In this document: piece by piece, positions 1-7,609 of the stretch
Position numbering within the stretch: position 1 is the first letter of the stretch
Layout of the letters: the number at the start of each line of letters is the position of its first letter
From: a virus
Virus record (IMG/VR): IMGVR_UViG_3300030116_005614
Location: 1-27,311 of that record
Direction: 5' to 3' (one strand)
Length of the DNA: 27,311 bases
Notes under the pieces: model-generated
The model's input: the letters and a program-made list of their open reading frames with translations, nothing else
Told to the model about the DNA's origin: nothing
Databases searched by the model: none
Program-made: the position numbers and the translations under genes

Positions 1-843
1 GGTTATCAATTAAAAACTGCTAAAAGATCTTTAAATATTTTATTTTCTGAATGGGGAAATAGAGGTTTACATTTTTGGGAAGTAAAGAATCAAAGTGTAG
101 CTTTAGCAGATGGTCAAGCAGTTTATACTTTTTTTAGATCACCATCTGATGGAACTTCAGACGGTATTTCAACTACTTTGTCTGCAGGTATAAATTCAAG
201 TGTCTCAACCATTGGGGTTGCATCTGTTACTGGAATGCCAACAACAGGTGGAATTATAATTATTGGCAGCGAACAAATTACTTACTCAGGCATTTCATCA
301 TTAAATTTAACTGGATGTGTTAGAGGTGTTAATGGCAGCACAGCTGCAACTCACACTACTGGTGATGCAGTTTTACAGTTTCCAAATGGAATGACAGACA
401 TACAAGAATTAAATTTTAGAGATGCGTCTACAAATGTAGATACACCTATGACAAAAATTAGTAGATCGCAGTATCAAGGATTTTCTAACAAAACTTCAAA
501 AGGTTTACCTACACAATATTGGGTTCAAAGATTTATAGACAAAGTTACTGTTACTTTGTACTTAACACCAGGTTCTTCACAAGCTGGTGATTTTATAAAC
601 TTTTATTATACAAAAAGAATTGATGATGTGGGTGCTTACACAAATGCAAGCGACGTGCCTTACAGATTTGTACCATGTATGATTGCAGGTTTATCTTATT
701 ATTTAGCTGTAAAATATGCACCACAAAGAGTTCAAGAGTTAAAATTATTATATGAAGATGAGTTGTTAAGAGCAGAAGATGAAGATGGTTCTTCTAACTC
801 TACTTATATATCACCTAAAATATATTATCCGGGTATTGGCTAA
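1..843 (+). CDS. Head-tail adaptor / neck protein, 5' truncated
   Basis: The reading frame is open from base 1 and stops at 841-843, so this is the C-terminal 280 residues of a gene that begins upstream; the in-frame TTG at 178 is not a convincing start. The first residues (KTAKRSLNILFSEWGNRG) and the last third (PTQYWVQ, LYLTP, FYYTKRIDD, DVPYRFVPC, then a Tyr-rich helix and an acidic tail) match the layout of podoviral neck/adaptor proteins that sit between portal and tail. Between them, codons 66-127, is a small beta module (IGSEQITYSG ... GCVRGVNGST) that recurs in two other proteins of this window. The next gene starts in the stop codon (TAATG), so the two are translationally coupled. 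The family assignment is by remembered pattern; the position among tail genes supports it. Confidence 0.6.
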   Translation, partial: GYQLKTAKRSLNILFSEWGNRGLHFWEVKNQSVALADGQAVYTFFRSPSDGTSDGISTTLSAGINSSVSTIGVASVTGMPTTGGIIIIGSEQITYSGISSLNLTGCVRGVNGSTAATHTTGDAVLQFPNGMTDIQELNFRDASTNVDTPMTKISRSQYQGFSNKTSKGLPTQYWVQRFIDKVTVTLYLTPGSSQAGDFINFYYTKRIDDVGAYTNASDVPYRFVPCMIAGLSYYLAVKYAPQRVQELKLLYEDELLRAEDEDGSSNSTYISPKIYYPGIG

Positions 844-1334
844 TGGATGAGTTAATTGAATTATTTAGAGGAGAAGCTCCTTCAAGATCTGAAATGGATT
901 TTGGAGATAAAAGGGGAAAATATTTTACTCCGGACAAAAATTTTGCTAAATACATGGCTCGAGGAGGATCTCAAAAAGTTGGGGACCTTATTGGAGATTT
1001 AGGGGGAAAAGTAAAATCTTTAAAAATACCAGCATCAAAATATGCAGAACTTGGTGGAAATACTTTTGAGGTGCTTTTAGATGATGCTTCACTTAGTAAA
1101 GCAAAAACAAATTTATTTCAAACTTTTTTAGCTAGAGCAGGAAGTTTAACTCCTTTAGCAATAAAAGGTTTAAATATGTTGGCTAGTTTACCTGTTGCAA
1201 CAGCAGCAATGGTATTACAGTCAACACCTGCAAATGCAGATGAGGCAAACATGAAATTAGAAGATTTTGCAAAATTAGCTGAAGGTAGCACTAACATAGA
1301 TAAATCACTGCCTACAAAAAGAGGAGATATATAA
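843..1334 (+). CDS. Small ADP-ribosyltransferase-like protein with hydrophobic C-terminal segment
   Basis: This 163-aa protein opens with LFRGEA (residues 7-12), followed by GKYFTPDKNFAKYMA (25-39) and VKSLKIPASKY (57-67). The order R-G, then aromatic-F-T, then A-x-Y-A, then a beta strand is what ADP-ribosyltransferase-like domains of phage and MuF-type proteins often show. I cannot point to a certain catalytic Glu, so activity is unproven. Residues 101-126 are hydrophobic, and MLASLPVATAAM...ANADEA resembles an internal Sec-like signal with an ANA|D junction. The gene is coupled on both sides by TAATG overlaps (843 and 1334) and lies between adaptor-like genes, which suggests a virion-borne or injected protein. 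It could equally be a degenerate structural protein that only resembles the fold. Confidence 0.5.
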   Translation: MDELIELFRGEAPSRSEMDFGDKRGKYFTPDKNFAKYMARGGSQKVGDLIGDLGGKVKSLKIPASKYAELGGNTFEVLLDDASLSKAKTNLFQTFLARAGSLTPLAIKGLNMLASLPVATAAMVLQSTPANADEANMKLEDFAKLAEGSTNIDKSLPTKRGDI

Positions 1335-2149
1335 TGACTACTTTTTCTCAAGGTAAATATGCTTTAGCTATCTCCGATAGATCAGGCATGGCTTTTCCAT
1401 ATAACGAAATGGTTAGAGAATGGAATGGTGCCCTGGTCCATGTTTCAGAGTACGAGCCTAAACAACCACAATTAGATCCAAAACCTACAAGTGCAGACCC
1501 ACAAGCTTTGCAAAGAGCAAGAACTGCAAGAACAGAATTTCCAACAGAAGATTTTTTAATAAATAATCCAATCACAACTGCAGCTGCTGATGCAACTGTT
1601 TCTATAGCTTTTGAGAATGGTGCTATGCAGGTAAATGATTTTGTTAGATTAAGAGATGTTAAATCTCCAGTGGGTGGTGTTGCAATAACTACTTTACAAT
1701 TATCTACAACTTTAAATGGTGCAATTACAGATTCAGCTACTACAATTACTTTAGCTGATGGGTCAGCGTTTCCAACATCAGGTTTTATAGTTATTGAAAA
1801 AGTAAATGCAGTTTCAGGTTTATTTGAAAATGAAGTTATTGAATATACTGGAAGATCTTCAAATGATTTAACAGGGTGCACTAGAGGAACAAGCGCTCCC
1901 TACAGAGGAGTTAGTCCTGTTAATACAACGGCAGGCAGTCATGCGACAGGAGCAAAAGTATTTGGTGCATACAAAATAGCGACTCTTAATGAAACATCTT
2001 CACCAGCAGGATATAATGATAGCACAGGTAATCCAGCAACTACAACTACACAAACAGGTTTTACATTTGAGCTAGTTAGTAATGCTAGTAGCACAGAAAC
2101 AGGAGGCGGTTTTCAGTGTACAATTGGACCGATAAATGATAGGGCTTAA
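1334..2149 (+). CDS. Virion structural protein with shared beta module
   Basis: This 271-aa protein has an N-terminal block (GKYALAISDRSGMAFPYNEM, then EWNGALVHVSEYEPKQPQLDPKP) that I recognise as a conserved start of a structural protein found beside adaptor genes in many phages; its exact role in the virion is not known to me. Residues 126-211 carry the same type of beta module as the neighbouring adaptor and the nozzle-like protein (TITLADGSAFPTSG, VIEYTG, LTGCTRGT, AGSHATGAKV). The start overlaps the preceding stop by one base (TAATG). Low-complexity Ser/Thr-rich sequence follows the module and precedes a short C-terminal strand (FQCTIGPINDRA). Confidence 0.6.
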   Translation: MTTFSQGKYALAISDRSGMAFPYNEMVREWNGALVHVSEYEPKQPQLDPKPTSADPQALQRARTARTEFPTEDFLINNPITTAAADATVSIAFENGAMQVNDFVRLRDVKSPVGGVAITTLQLSTTLNGAITDSATTITLADGSAFPTSGFIVIEKVNAVSGLFENEVIEYTGRSSNDLTGCTRGTSAPYRGVSPVNTTAGSHATGAKVFGAYKIATLNETSSPAGYNDSTGNPATTTTQTGFTFELVSNASSTETGGGFQCTIGPINDRA

Positions 2150-2151
2150 TT

Positions 2152-2919
2152 ATGTCAGGAACAACATACGCAAATTTAACTACAGATATTAGAAATTACA
2201 CTGAAGTAGATGATAGTGTTTTTACACAAGCTGTAATTAATAGATTTATTGAGGATGCTGAATTTAGAATATATCAAGAGCTACCCATGGATTCTAGTAG
2301 ATATGTTTCTGAAGGCACTTTGGCTGCAAACGATAACACAATAAATAATCCCGGTAAAGGAAGTAAGGGTGCAACGGGTACATTGTTTATTAGGGGTGTT
2401 GAAGTTTTTAGTTCTACAGCAAATACTGAAGGAAATGGAACTTGGTTAGAGAAAAAAGATCAAACATATCTTTCAGAATATGTAGACAGAAAATTTGGTC
2501 CTTCTGGAAAAATACAAGCTCCCACAGATACAACTAATTCTGTTACAGGTTTTCCTAAATATTATGCTATGTTTGGAGGAGCTACGGGAGATTCTGATAC
2601 TACCTCTGGAGGAATGTATATTGCTCCAACTCCTGATGCTAATTACAAATATAGAATATATTATAACATGGTACCTCTAGGATTATCTAGCTCAACAACA
2701 TCTACATATTTAAGTAAATACTTTCCAAATGGGCTTTTATATGCTTGTTTGGTAGAAGCATATGCGTTTTTAAAAGGTCCAACGGATATGTTGACATACT
2801 ACGAAAATAGATATAAAAATGCTATACAACAGTTTGCAGGTATGCAGCTAGGAAGACGAAGACGAGATGATTATACTGATGGAACAGTTAGAATACAAGT
2901 CAGATCACCGTCTCCGTAA
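2152..2919 (+). CDS. Tail adaptor protein, SU10-adaptor-like
   Basis: This 255-aa protein starts with TYANLTTDIRNYTEVDDSVF, then INRFIEDAEFRIYQELPMDSSRY, the usual opening of the short adaptor proteins that bind the portal in SU10-like and related podoviruses. The middle reads as beta strands with a Gly/Thr-rich loop. The C-terminal part (YKYRIYYNMVPLGLSS, YFPNGLLYACLVEAYAFLKGP, YENRYKNAIQ) is the helical segment typical of these adaptors, and the protein ends in a basic GRRRRDD patch. It starts 2 bases after the previous stop. Family recognition is fairly secure; which ring of the neck it forms is inferred. Confidence 0.65.
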   Translation: MSGTTYANLTTDIRNYTEVDDSVFTQAVINRFIEDAEFRIYQELPMDSSRYVSEGTLAANDNTINNPGKGSKGATGTLFIRGVEVFSSTANTEGNGTWLEKKDQTYLSEYVDRKFGPSGKIQAPTDTTNSVTGFPKYYAMFGGATGDSDTTSGGMYIAPTPDANYKYRIYYNMVPLGLSSSTTSTYLSKYFPNGLLYACLVEAYAFLKGPTDMLTYYENRYKNAIQQFAGMQLGRRRRDDYTDGTVRIQVRSPSP

Positions 2920-2936
2920 ATTGAGGAGAAAAAATT

Positions 2937-3377
2937 ATGGCAATAACATCGGCAATATGTAACAGTTTTAAAACAGAAATTTTAAAAGCTGTACACAATT
3001 TTACAGCTTCGACTGGGAACACTTTTAACATCGCATTATACACAAGCTCTGCAACTTTAGGTGCAGGAACTACAGCTTATAGTTCATCAGACGAAATTAC
3101 TAATACATCTGGATCAGCTTATTCTGCAAAAGGAAAAGCTTTAACAAGCGTCACACCTGTTTTAGATTCAACAACTGCGGTTTGTGATTTTGCCGACATC
3201 TCATGGACGTCTGCATCTTTTACAGCTAATGGTTGTTTAATTTTTAACGACACTGCAACAGGTGACCCTGCAGTTTGTGCAGTAGCTTTCGGAGGAGACA
3301 AAACAGTTTCTTCTGGAACATTCACGATTCAATTTCCAGCAGCGGCAGCAACAACAGCTATAGTTCGAATAGCATAA
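2937..3377 (+). CDS. Virion protein, beta-rich, unknown role
   Basis: This 146-aa protein has a good ribosome binding site (GAGGAG at 2923-2928, 8 bases before ATG). It begins MAITSAICNSFKTEILKAVHNF, then NIALYTSSATLGAGTTAYSSSDEI, a pattern I associate with small phage virion proteins encoded next to tail genes. The rest alternates hydrophobic and Ser/Thr residues and looks like an all-beta fold. No catalytic motif is visible. Its place between the adaptor and the WG-repeat protein supports a tail or decoration role. Confidence 0.55.
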   Translation: MAITSAICNSFKTEILKAVHNFTASTGNTFNIALYTSSATLGAGTTAYSSSDEITNTSGSAYSAKGKALTSVTPVLDSTTAVCDFADISWTSASFTANGCLIFNDTATGDPAVCAVAFGGDKTVSSGTFTIQFPAAAATTAIVRIA

Positions 3378-3390
3378 GGAGTAACTCCTT
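3376..3390 (+). promoter_or_regulatory. Ribosome binding site inside a small hairpin
   Basis: The bases AAGGAG (3376-3381) and CTCCTT (3385-3390) are perfect inverted repeats separated by TAA and end directly before the ATG at 3391. AAGGAG is also the best ribosome binding site for that gene, 9 bases before the start, and its first two bases are part of the upstream stop codon (3375-3377). If the 6-bp stem forms, it would hide the ribosome binding site; ribosomes finishing the upstream gene would melt it. This function is inferred. Confidence 0.45.
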
Positions 3391-4347
3391 ATGGCTAACA
3401 CTTGGAATAAAGCCGGAACAACCTGGGGTTATAACTCTTGGGAATCTGATACCGTTACAGTTTCTTTAACAGGTCTTGGTCTTACAACATCATTAGGAAC
3501 ACCACTTGCTTTTCCTGAACAAGGATGGGGATCTGATACTTGGGGAATGGAAAACTGGGGCCAATCTGGTCTTGATGAAATCATAACAGCACCTAGTGCT
3601 TTAACCGCATCAGTAGGCACACCTACAATTACAGCCGAAGTTAATGTTGGTTGGGGACAAGATGGTTGGGGTGTTGAAAACTGGGGACAATCTGGTTTAA
3701 GAGTTATTGTAGATGTAGAGTCAAGTGGAGAATTAACTACCAACGTTGGTGCTTCTGGTTGGGGAGAAGTAAGTTGGGGCAATAATGGTTGGGGTACGTT
3801 TACGCTCAACCCTGCAGACGTACAAGGACTATCCGGACAAGCTTCAACAAGTTCTGTTGGATCACCTGATATCATTGTTGATTTTACTGGAACATTAACA
3901 GCACCTAGTGCTTTAACTTCTTCTGTGGGTTCAATATCTCCTACAGAAATGGCTATTGGATTAAGCAGTGCAGGAGTTGCAACAACTGCAGTAGGAGCGT
4001 TAGATCCAGCAGATGTAGTTGGGTTAACAGGTCTTTCTTTATCAACAGATGTTGGAGAAATAACTGTTGCGTCTGTAGAATTAATTGACGTTGATGGTGT
4101 TGGAGCTACAACTAGTGTTGGTTCAGTTATTATTGAAACAGCTTATTTAATATCTGGTCAAATTGCAACGTCTGCTGTGGGGTCAATATCTCCTACAGAA
4201 ATGACTGTGGGATTAACTGGTGTAGAAGCTACAACCGCGATAGGAAGTGTATCTCCATTAGGTTATTTTAACATTGATATCACTGGAAATACAAGTTATA
4301 ATGATATTGACATAACAGGTAATACATCTTATACAGATGTAGCTTAA
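3391..4347 (+). CDS. Repetitive tail/virion protein with WG and TSVGS repeats
   Basis: This 318-aa protein has two repeat types. The N-terminal half carries Trp-Gly blocks (WGYNSWESD, WGSDTWGMENWGQSGL, WGQDGWGVENWGQSGL, WGEVSWGNNGWGTF). Across the whole protein, units of about 30-40 residues contain an L/A-T-T/S-S-V-G-S core (for example LTASVGTPTI, LTSSVGSISP, ATTSVGSVII, IATSAVGSISP). The C-terminus repeats DITGNTSYNDIDITGNTSYTD. Proteins of this style are common next to tail genes in marine phages and are probably elongated beta-repeat virion components, perhaps surface-exposed. No enzymatic motif is seen. Confidence 0.55.
   Translation: MANTWNKAGTTWGYNSWESDTVTVSLTGLGLTTSLGTPLAFPEQGWGSDTWGMENWGQSGLDEIITAPSALTASVGTPTITAEVNVGWGQDGWGVENWGQSGLRVIVDVESSGELTTNVGASGWGEVSWGNNGWGTFTLNPADVQGLSGQASTSSVGSPDIIVDFTGTLTAPSALTSSVGSISPTEMAIGLSSAGVATTAVGALDPADVVGLTGLSLSTDVGEITVASVELIDVDGVGATTSVGSVIIETAYLISGQIATSAVGSISPTEMTVGLTGVEATTAIGSVSPLGYFNIDITGNTSYNDIDITGNTSYTDVA
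3584..3605 (+). repeat. Direct repeat copy 1 within the WG-repeat gene (second copy 3896-3917)
   Basis: A 22-base stretch is identical at 3584-3605 and 3896-3917 and encodes TAPSALT in both places. It marks recent internal duplication of the TSVGS repeat unit. Confidence 0.8.
3931..3951 (+). repeat. Direct repeat copy 1 within the WG-repeat gene (second copy 4183-4203)
   Basis: A 21-base stretch is identical at 3931-3951 and 4183-4203 and encodes SISPTEM in both places. Together with the other pair it could support recombination that changes repeat number. Confidence 0.8.
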
Positions 4348-4370
4348 AGCAGCATAGGAGAAAAAAAATT

Positions 4371-5588
4371 ATGGCATCATCATATTCAGATCTTGGCCTA
4401 GAACTAATGGCAACTGGTGAAAACGCCGGTACTTGGGGTGATAAAACAAACGCAAACTTAAATCTTATTGAACAATTAACTGGTGGATATTTAGAAGTAT
4501 CTATCGCAGGTGGTGCTCAAACTACAGCATTAGATATCGATAATGGAGCTCTTACAGGTAAAGCTCAAAACAGAGTAATAAAATTAACAGGTAGTATATC
4601 TGGAAACCAAATCGTAACTTTTCCAGTAAATACGGAAAACTTTTATTTTATAGATAACTCTACGACTGGTTCTTATACAGTACAATTAAAAGCAGCTTCA
4701 GGTTCTGGAGCAACTGTTACTCTTGCAACTGATGATAAAAGAACTCATATAATTTATTTAGATGGTGTTGCAACAAACACTGGAGTTTTTGATACAGGCT
4801 TAGGAGAAGGAGATGTAACTCTTACAGGAACACAAACTTTAACAAACAAAACTTTAACTTCACCTAAAATTGGGACAAAAATTGATGACACAAATGGAAA
4901 TGAATTAATTAATCTTACTGCAACAAGTTCAGCAGTTAATGAATTTACTATAGCTAATGCAGCAACTGGAGATGGTCCAATTTTATCATCAACAGGTGAA
5001 ACAAATGTTGATATAAATATTAATCCAAAAGGTTCTGGTGTTTTAAAATCAGGATCAGCTGCTGTTAAAATTGCAGGTAAAGAATCTATATGGGTTCCTG
5101 CACTTGCTATGTACCCTAATTCAACAAGTGGTTGTGCAGATTTAGCACAAACAGAATTATCAAATGGACCTGAAATTAAAACATTAGATTTTGACAAAGA
5201 CTCAGATGAGTTTGCACAATTCGCTGTTGCATTTCCTAAATCATGGAATGAAGGCACAGTAACTTTTCAAGCATTTTTTACAGCTGACACAACAAACACA
5301 GGAACAACAGCCTGGGGGTTATCAGGTGTAGCAATTGCAGATGACGATTCAATAAACACAGCTTTTGGAACACAAGTTGTTGCAACAGCAAAAGCCATGA
5401 GTGGTACAGCAAACGATTTAGCAGTAGCAAATGAAAGTGGAGCAGTAACAATTGCAGGTTCACCGAGCACTGACGAACAAGTGTTCTTTCAAATCTCAAG
5501 AGATGTATCAGCAGACTCTTTGACAGCTGATGCAAAATTATTAGGAATTAAATTATTCTTCACTACTGACGCTGCTAACGACGCATAA
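4371..5588 (+). CDS. Tail fibre-like protein
   Basis: This 405-aa protein opens with YSDLGLELMATGENAGTWGD, then KTNANLNLIEQL, a frequent N-terminus of marine phage tail fibre or fibre-base proteins. The middle holds the TLTGTQTLTNKTLTSPKIG motif (about residues 150-168), which recurs in many phage fibres, and GETNVDININPKGSG. The C-terminal 170 residues look like a separate beta domain with no motif I recognise and could be the receptor-contacting part. The start has AGGAG 10 bases upstream (4356-4360). The next gene encodes the poly-glycine adhesin-like protein, consistent with a host-recognition module. Confidence 0.6.
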   Translation: MASSYSDLGLELMATGENAGTWGDKTNANLNLIEQLTGGYLEVSIAGGAQTTALDIDNGALTGKAQNRVIKLTGSISGNQIVTFPVNTENFYFIDNSTTGSYTVQLKAASGSGATVTLATDDKRTHIIYLDGVATNTGVFDTGLGEGDVTLTGTQTLTNKTLTSPKIGTKIDDTNGNELINLTATSSAVNEFTIANAATGDGPILSSTGETNVDININPKGSGVLKSGSAAVKIAGKESIWVPALAMYPNSTSGCADLAQTELSNGPEIKTLDFDKDSDEFAQFAVAFPKSWNEGTVTFQAFFTADTTNTGTTAWGLSGVAIADDDSINTAFGTQVVATAKAMSGTANDLAVANESGAVTIAGSPSTDEQVFFQISRDVSADSLTADAKLLGIKLFFTTDAANDA

Positions 5589-5600
5589 TAGGAGGAATAT

Positions 5601-6485
5601 ATGAGTTCATTCGGATACACGATCTTAGGTTTCGGAGGCGGATCTGTCGCAAAAAAATTAGAGTTTGATTATTTAATTGTTGCTGGCGGAGGCGGCGGCG
5701 GTTTTGACGACGGAGGCGGCGGAGGAGCTGGCGGTTTAAGAAATTCTTTTCCTGGAGGAACTAAATTAGAAGTATCTGCAGGATCAACAATTACAATTGG
5801 CGGAGGCGGAGGCCCTCAAGTAAACGCTTCACCAGGAGCAGATGTAAGAGATGGAGCTAAAGGTGGTGGTTCAAGTATTGGTGGAACTTTTAATTCAACT
5901 GGTGGCGGAGGCGGAGGCCCCCCTAACGTACAAGGAGCAGCCGGAGGATCTGGTGGCGGTGGAGCTTTAAACGCAAACGGCGGAGCTGGAAACGAAGGTT
6001 CTTTTAATCCATCTGAAGGAAATCCTGGCGGTAACGGCGGAGGAAATAACTCTGGCGGTGGCGGCGGAGGAGCTGGTCAAGCTGGAATTAATGGAAATAG
6101 TGATCAATATGGAGGACCTGGTGGTAATGGAGTAACAAACAATATTAGTGGAAGTTCTGTAGTCTACGCTGGAGGCGCAGGCGGAGGAGCTAACAATCCA
6201 GGTAGTGGACCAAACGTTTCTGGTGGAAACGGTGGTGGTGGAAACGGCGGTTTTGGACCGAACACTCCTAATGCTGGAACCAATGGACGAGGCGGCGGAG
6301 GCGGCGGAGGCCCTGGCGGAGGAGCTAACAGAAACGGTGCAGTTGGAGGAAACGGTGTAGTTATTTTAAAATCACCTACTTCAGGCGGTACAATTAATGT
6401 TAATGGATCTGGAAACCAAGCACAAGCACAACCTGATGGTTCAACTATTTGTACATTTAACGTAACAGGAACAGTGGTATTCTAA
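5601..6485 (+). CDS. Glycine-rich adhesin-like tail protein
   Basis: This 294-aa protein begins with a short non-repetitive part, then YLIVAGGGGGG (about residues 24-34), and runs to about residue 255 as Gly runs broken by Asn, Pro and Ala, ending GGNGVVILKSPTSGG plus a short beta tail. The YLIVAGGGGGG start and VVILK end match the glycine-rich domain of phage adhesins. In the known tail-tip adhesin Gp38 of phage S16, such runs pack as polyglycine-II helices and bind receptors. The ribosome binding site is strong (AGGAGG 5590-5595, 5 bases before ATG). Its GGC/GGA codons make this the most GC-rich stretch of the window: 38 of 60 bases at 6301-6360. A receptor-binding role is inferred from family and position. 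Confidence 0.65.
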   Translation: MSSFGYTILGFGGGSVAKKLEFDYLIVAGGGGGGFDDGGGGGAGGLRNSFPGGTKLEVSAGSTITIGGGGGPQVNASPGADVRDGAKGGGSSIGGTFNSTGGGGGGPPNVQGAAGGSGGGGALNANGGAGNEGSFNPSEGNPGGNGGGNNSGGGGGGAGQAGINGNSDQYGGPGGNGVTNNISGSSVVYAGGAGGGANNPGSGPNVSGGNGGGGNGGFGPNTPNAGTNGRGGGGGGGPGGGANRNGAVGGNGVVILKSPTSGGTINVNGSGNQAQAQPDGSTICTFNVTGTVVF

Positions 6486-6486
6486 C

Positions 6487-6948
6487 ATGTCTCAACGTGC
6501 AGGTAAATTATTACCAAAACAACATCCTTTTGAAGTAGGACAAGAAGTTCAATCAGTAGAAGTTATTATAGCTGTGGGTGATGATGTTACAAACGAAAAC
6601 ATTCAAGAAAAAGTTGCATCTGTAACAGATGGAAATTGGAAAATATTAACAAACGATGTTTGTTTTGGTTTTTGGTGGGATGGTTCAAAATTTACACCAC
6701 CTCAACCTCATGCTTCATGGTCTTTAAATTCAGAAGGAACTCAATGGGAAGCGCCAGTTGCTAAACCTGCAAATCCTACTTTTACAGTCCAACATACAGA
6801 TGAAAACGGTGAGTCATACGACACAACTGTGGATACTTATTTTATGACTTGGAATGAAACTGATCAAAGATGGGAAGGTTATAACCGACAAGATAATAAA
6901 AACTATTACTGGGACACAGCTAATTCTAGCTGGACTTTAATATCTTAA
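6487..6948 (+). CDS. Small tail-associated protein
   Basis: This 153-aa protein contains a central FGFWWDGSKFTPPQPHASW block followed by LNSEGTQWEAPVAKP, and a C-terminal half with repeated W-x(n)-W spacing (TWNETDQRWEGYN, YYWDTANSSWTLIS). The D-G-x-F-x-P-P-Q-P ... W motif is common in short proteins beside tail fibre genes of marine phages. It starts one base after the stop of the adhesin gene. A role as fibre partner or assembly factor is plausible but inferred. Confidence 0.5.
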   Translation: MSQRAGKLLPKQHPFEVGQEVQSVEVIIAVGDDVTNENIQEKVASVTDGNWKILTNDVCFGFWWDGSKFTPPQPHASWSLNSEGTQWEAPVAKPANPTFTVQHTDENGESYDTTVDTYFMTWNETDQRWEGYNRQDNKNYYWDTANSSWTLIS

Positions 6949-6959
6949 TAAGCTATATT
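6931..6959 (+). promoter_or_regulatory. Candidate sigma-70-type promoter before the oxygenase array
   Basis: TGGACT (6931-6936, 4 of 6 matches to TTGACA) and TATATT (6954-6959, 5 of 6 matches to TATAAT) are 17 bp apart. Transcription would begin around 6966, just upstream of the ribosome binding site AAAGGA (6969-6974). The -35 box lies inside the end of the upstream gene. The match is moderate and could be chance in AT-rich DNA. Confidence 0.3.
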
Positions 6960-6979
6960 TTATTCTATAAAGGATAAAA

Positions 6980-7609
6980 ATGTTGCATTTTGAAAATCTA
7001 TATTGGTTTTTTCCATCAGCTATATGCACTGATGATATAAAAAGAATTATTAAACTTGGTAAAAAACAAAATAAAAGAATTGGTCGAATAGGAACTTTTC
7101 CTGCAAATAAATTTAAACGATTAAACAAAAAACAAAATAAAATTCTTAAAGAAACAAGAGATTCTCACGTTTCATTTATAGATGAAAGATGGCTATATGA
7201 TTTAATACAACCTTATTTTTTATCAGCTAATAAATCTGCTGGTTGGAATTTTGATATTAATTGGGTTGAACAAGTGCAATTCGCTCAATACACAAAAGAC
7301 CAACACTATGATTGGCATTGTGATTCTGGTGTTGAATTGAATGATGATGTTGCTTCACAAGGTCATGGAAAAATAAGAAAACTATCTATTGTAATATCTT
7401 TAAGTGATCCTAAAGACTATGAAGGAGGTGATTTTGAATTTCAATTTAGATCTTTAAAAGATCCTACTATAACTAAAATTGCTTCAGAACTAAAACCTAT
7501 GGGAAGTGTGCTTGTATTTCCCTCATACATTTGGCATAGAGTAAAACCAATTACAAAAGGATTACGATATTCTTTAGTAACTTGGGTGAGAGGTCACCCT
7601 TTTAGATAA
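6980..7609 (+). CDS. 2OG-Fe(II) oxygenase, PKHD/prolyl-hydroxylase-like (array gene 1)
   Basis: This 209-aa protein carries a complete oxygenase signature in its C-terminal half: QHYDWHCD with Fe ligands H113 and D115, GGDFEFQF (149-156), GSVLVFPSYIWHRV with the distal His H186, and GLRYSLVTW with R196, the residue expected to hold 2-oxoglutarate. The layout and length fit PKHD-type hydroxylases and phage relatives. Known members couple decarboxylation of 2-oxoglutarate to hydroxylation of a protein or small molecule; the substrate here is unknown. It has its own ribosome binding site (AAAGGA 5 bases upstream) and a candidate promoter, so it is probably the head of the array. The next gene starts directly after its stop. 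Confidence 0.8.
   Translation: MLHFENLYWFFPSAICTDDIKRIIKLGKKQNKRIGRIGTFPANKFKRLNKKQNKILKETRDSHVSFIDERWLYDLIQPYFLSANKSAGWNFDINWVEQVQFAQYTKDQHYDWHCDSGVELNDDVASQGHGKIRKLSIVISLSDPKDYEGGDFEFQFRSLKDPTITKIASELKPMGSVLVFPSYIWHRVKPITKGLRYSLVTWVRGHPFR

Noticed and set aside
1348-1881. Minus-strand open frame of 177 aa
   Set aside because: It is fully antisense to a structural gene with recognisable motifs and lacks any start signal or domain.
4754-5257. Minus-strand open frame of 167 aa
   Set aside because: It is antisense to the tail fibre-like gene and has no family pattern or start signal.
5670-6345. Repeated GC-rich units taken as a CRISPR or tandem repeat array
   Set aside because: The repeats are glycine codons in one long open frame, with no constant repeat length or spacers.
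6949-6979. tRNA or other RNA gene in the short intergenic gaps
   Set aside because: The gaps (6949-6979, 11684-11773, 15640-15661, 25859-25902) are too short or show no cloverleaf.
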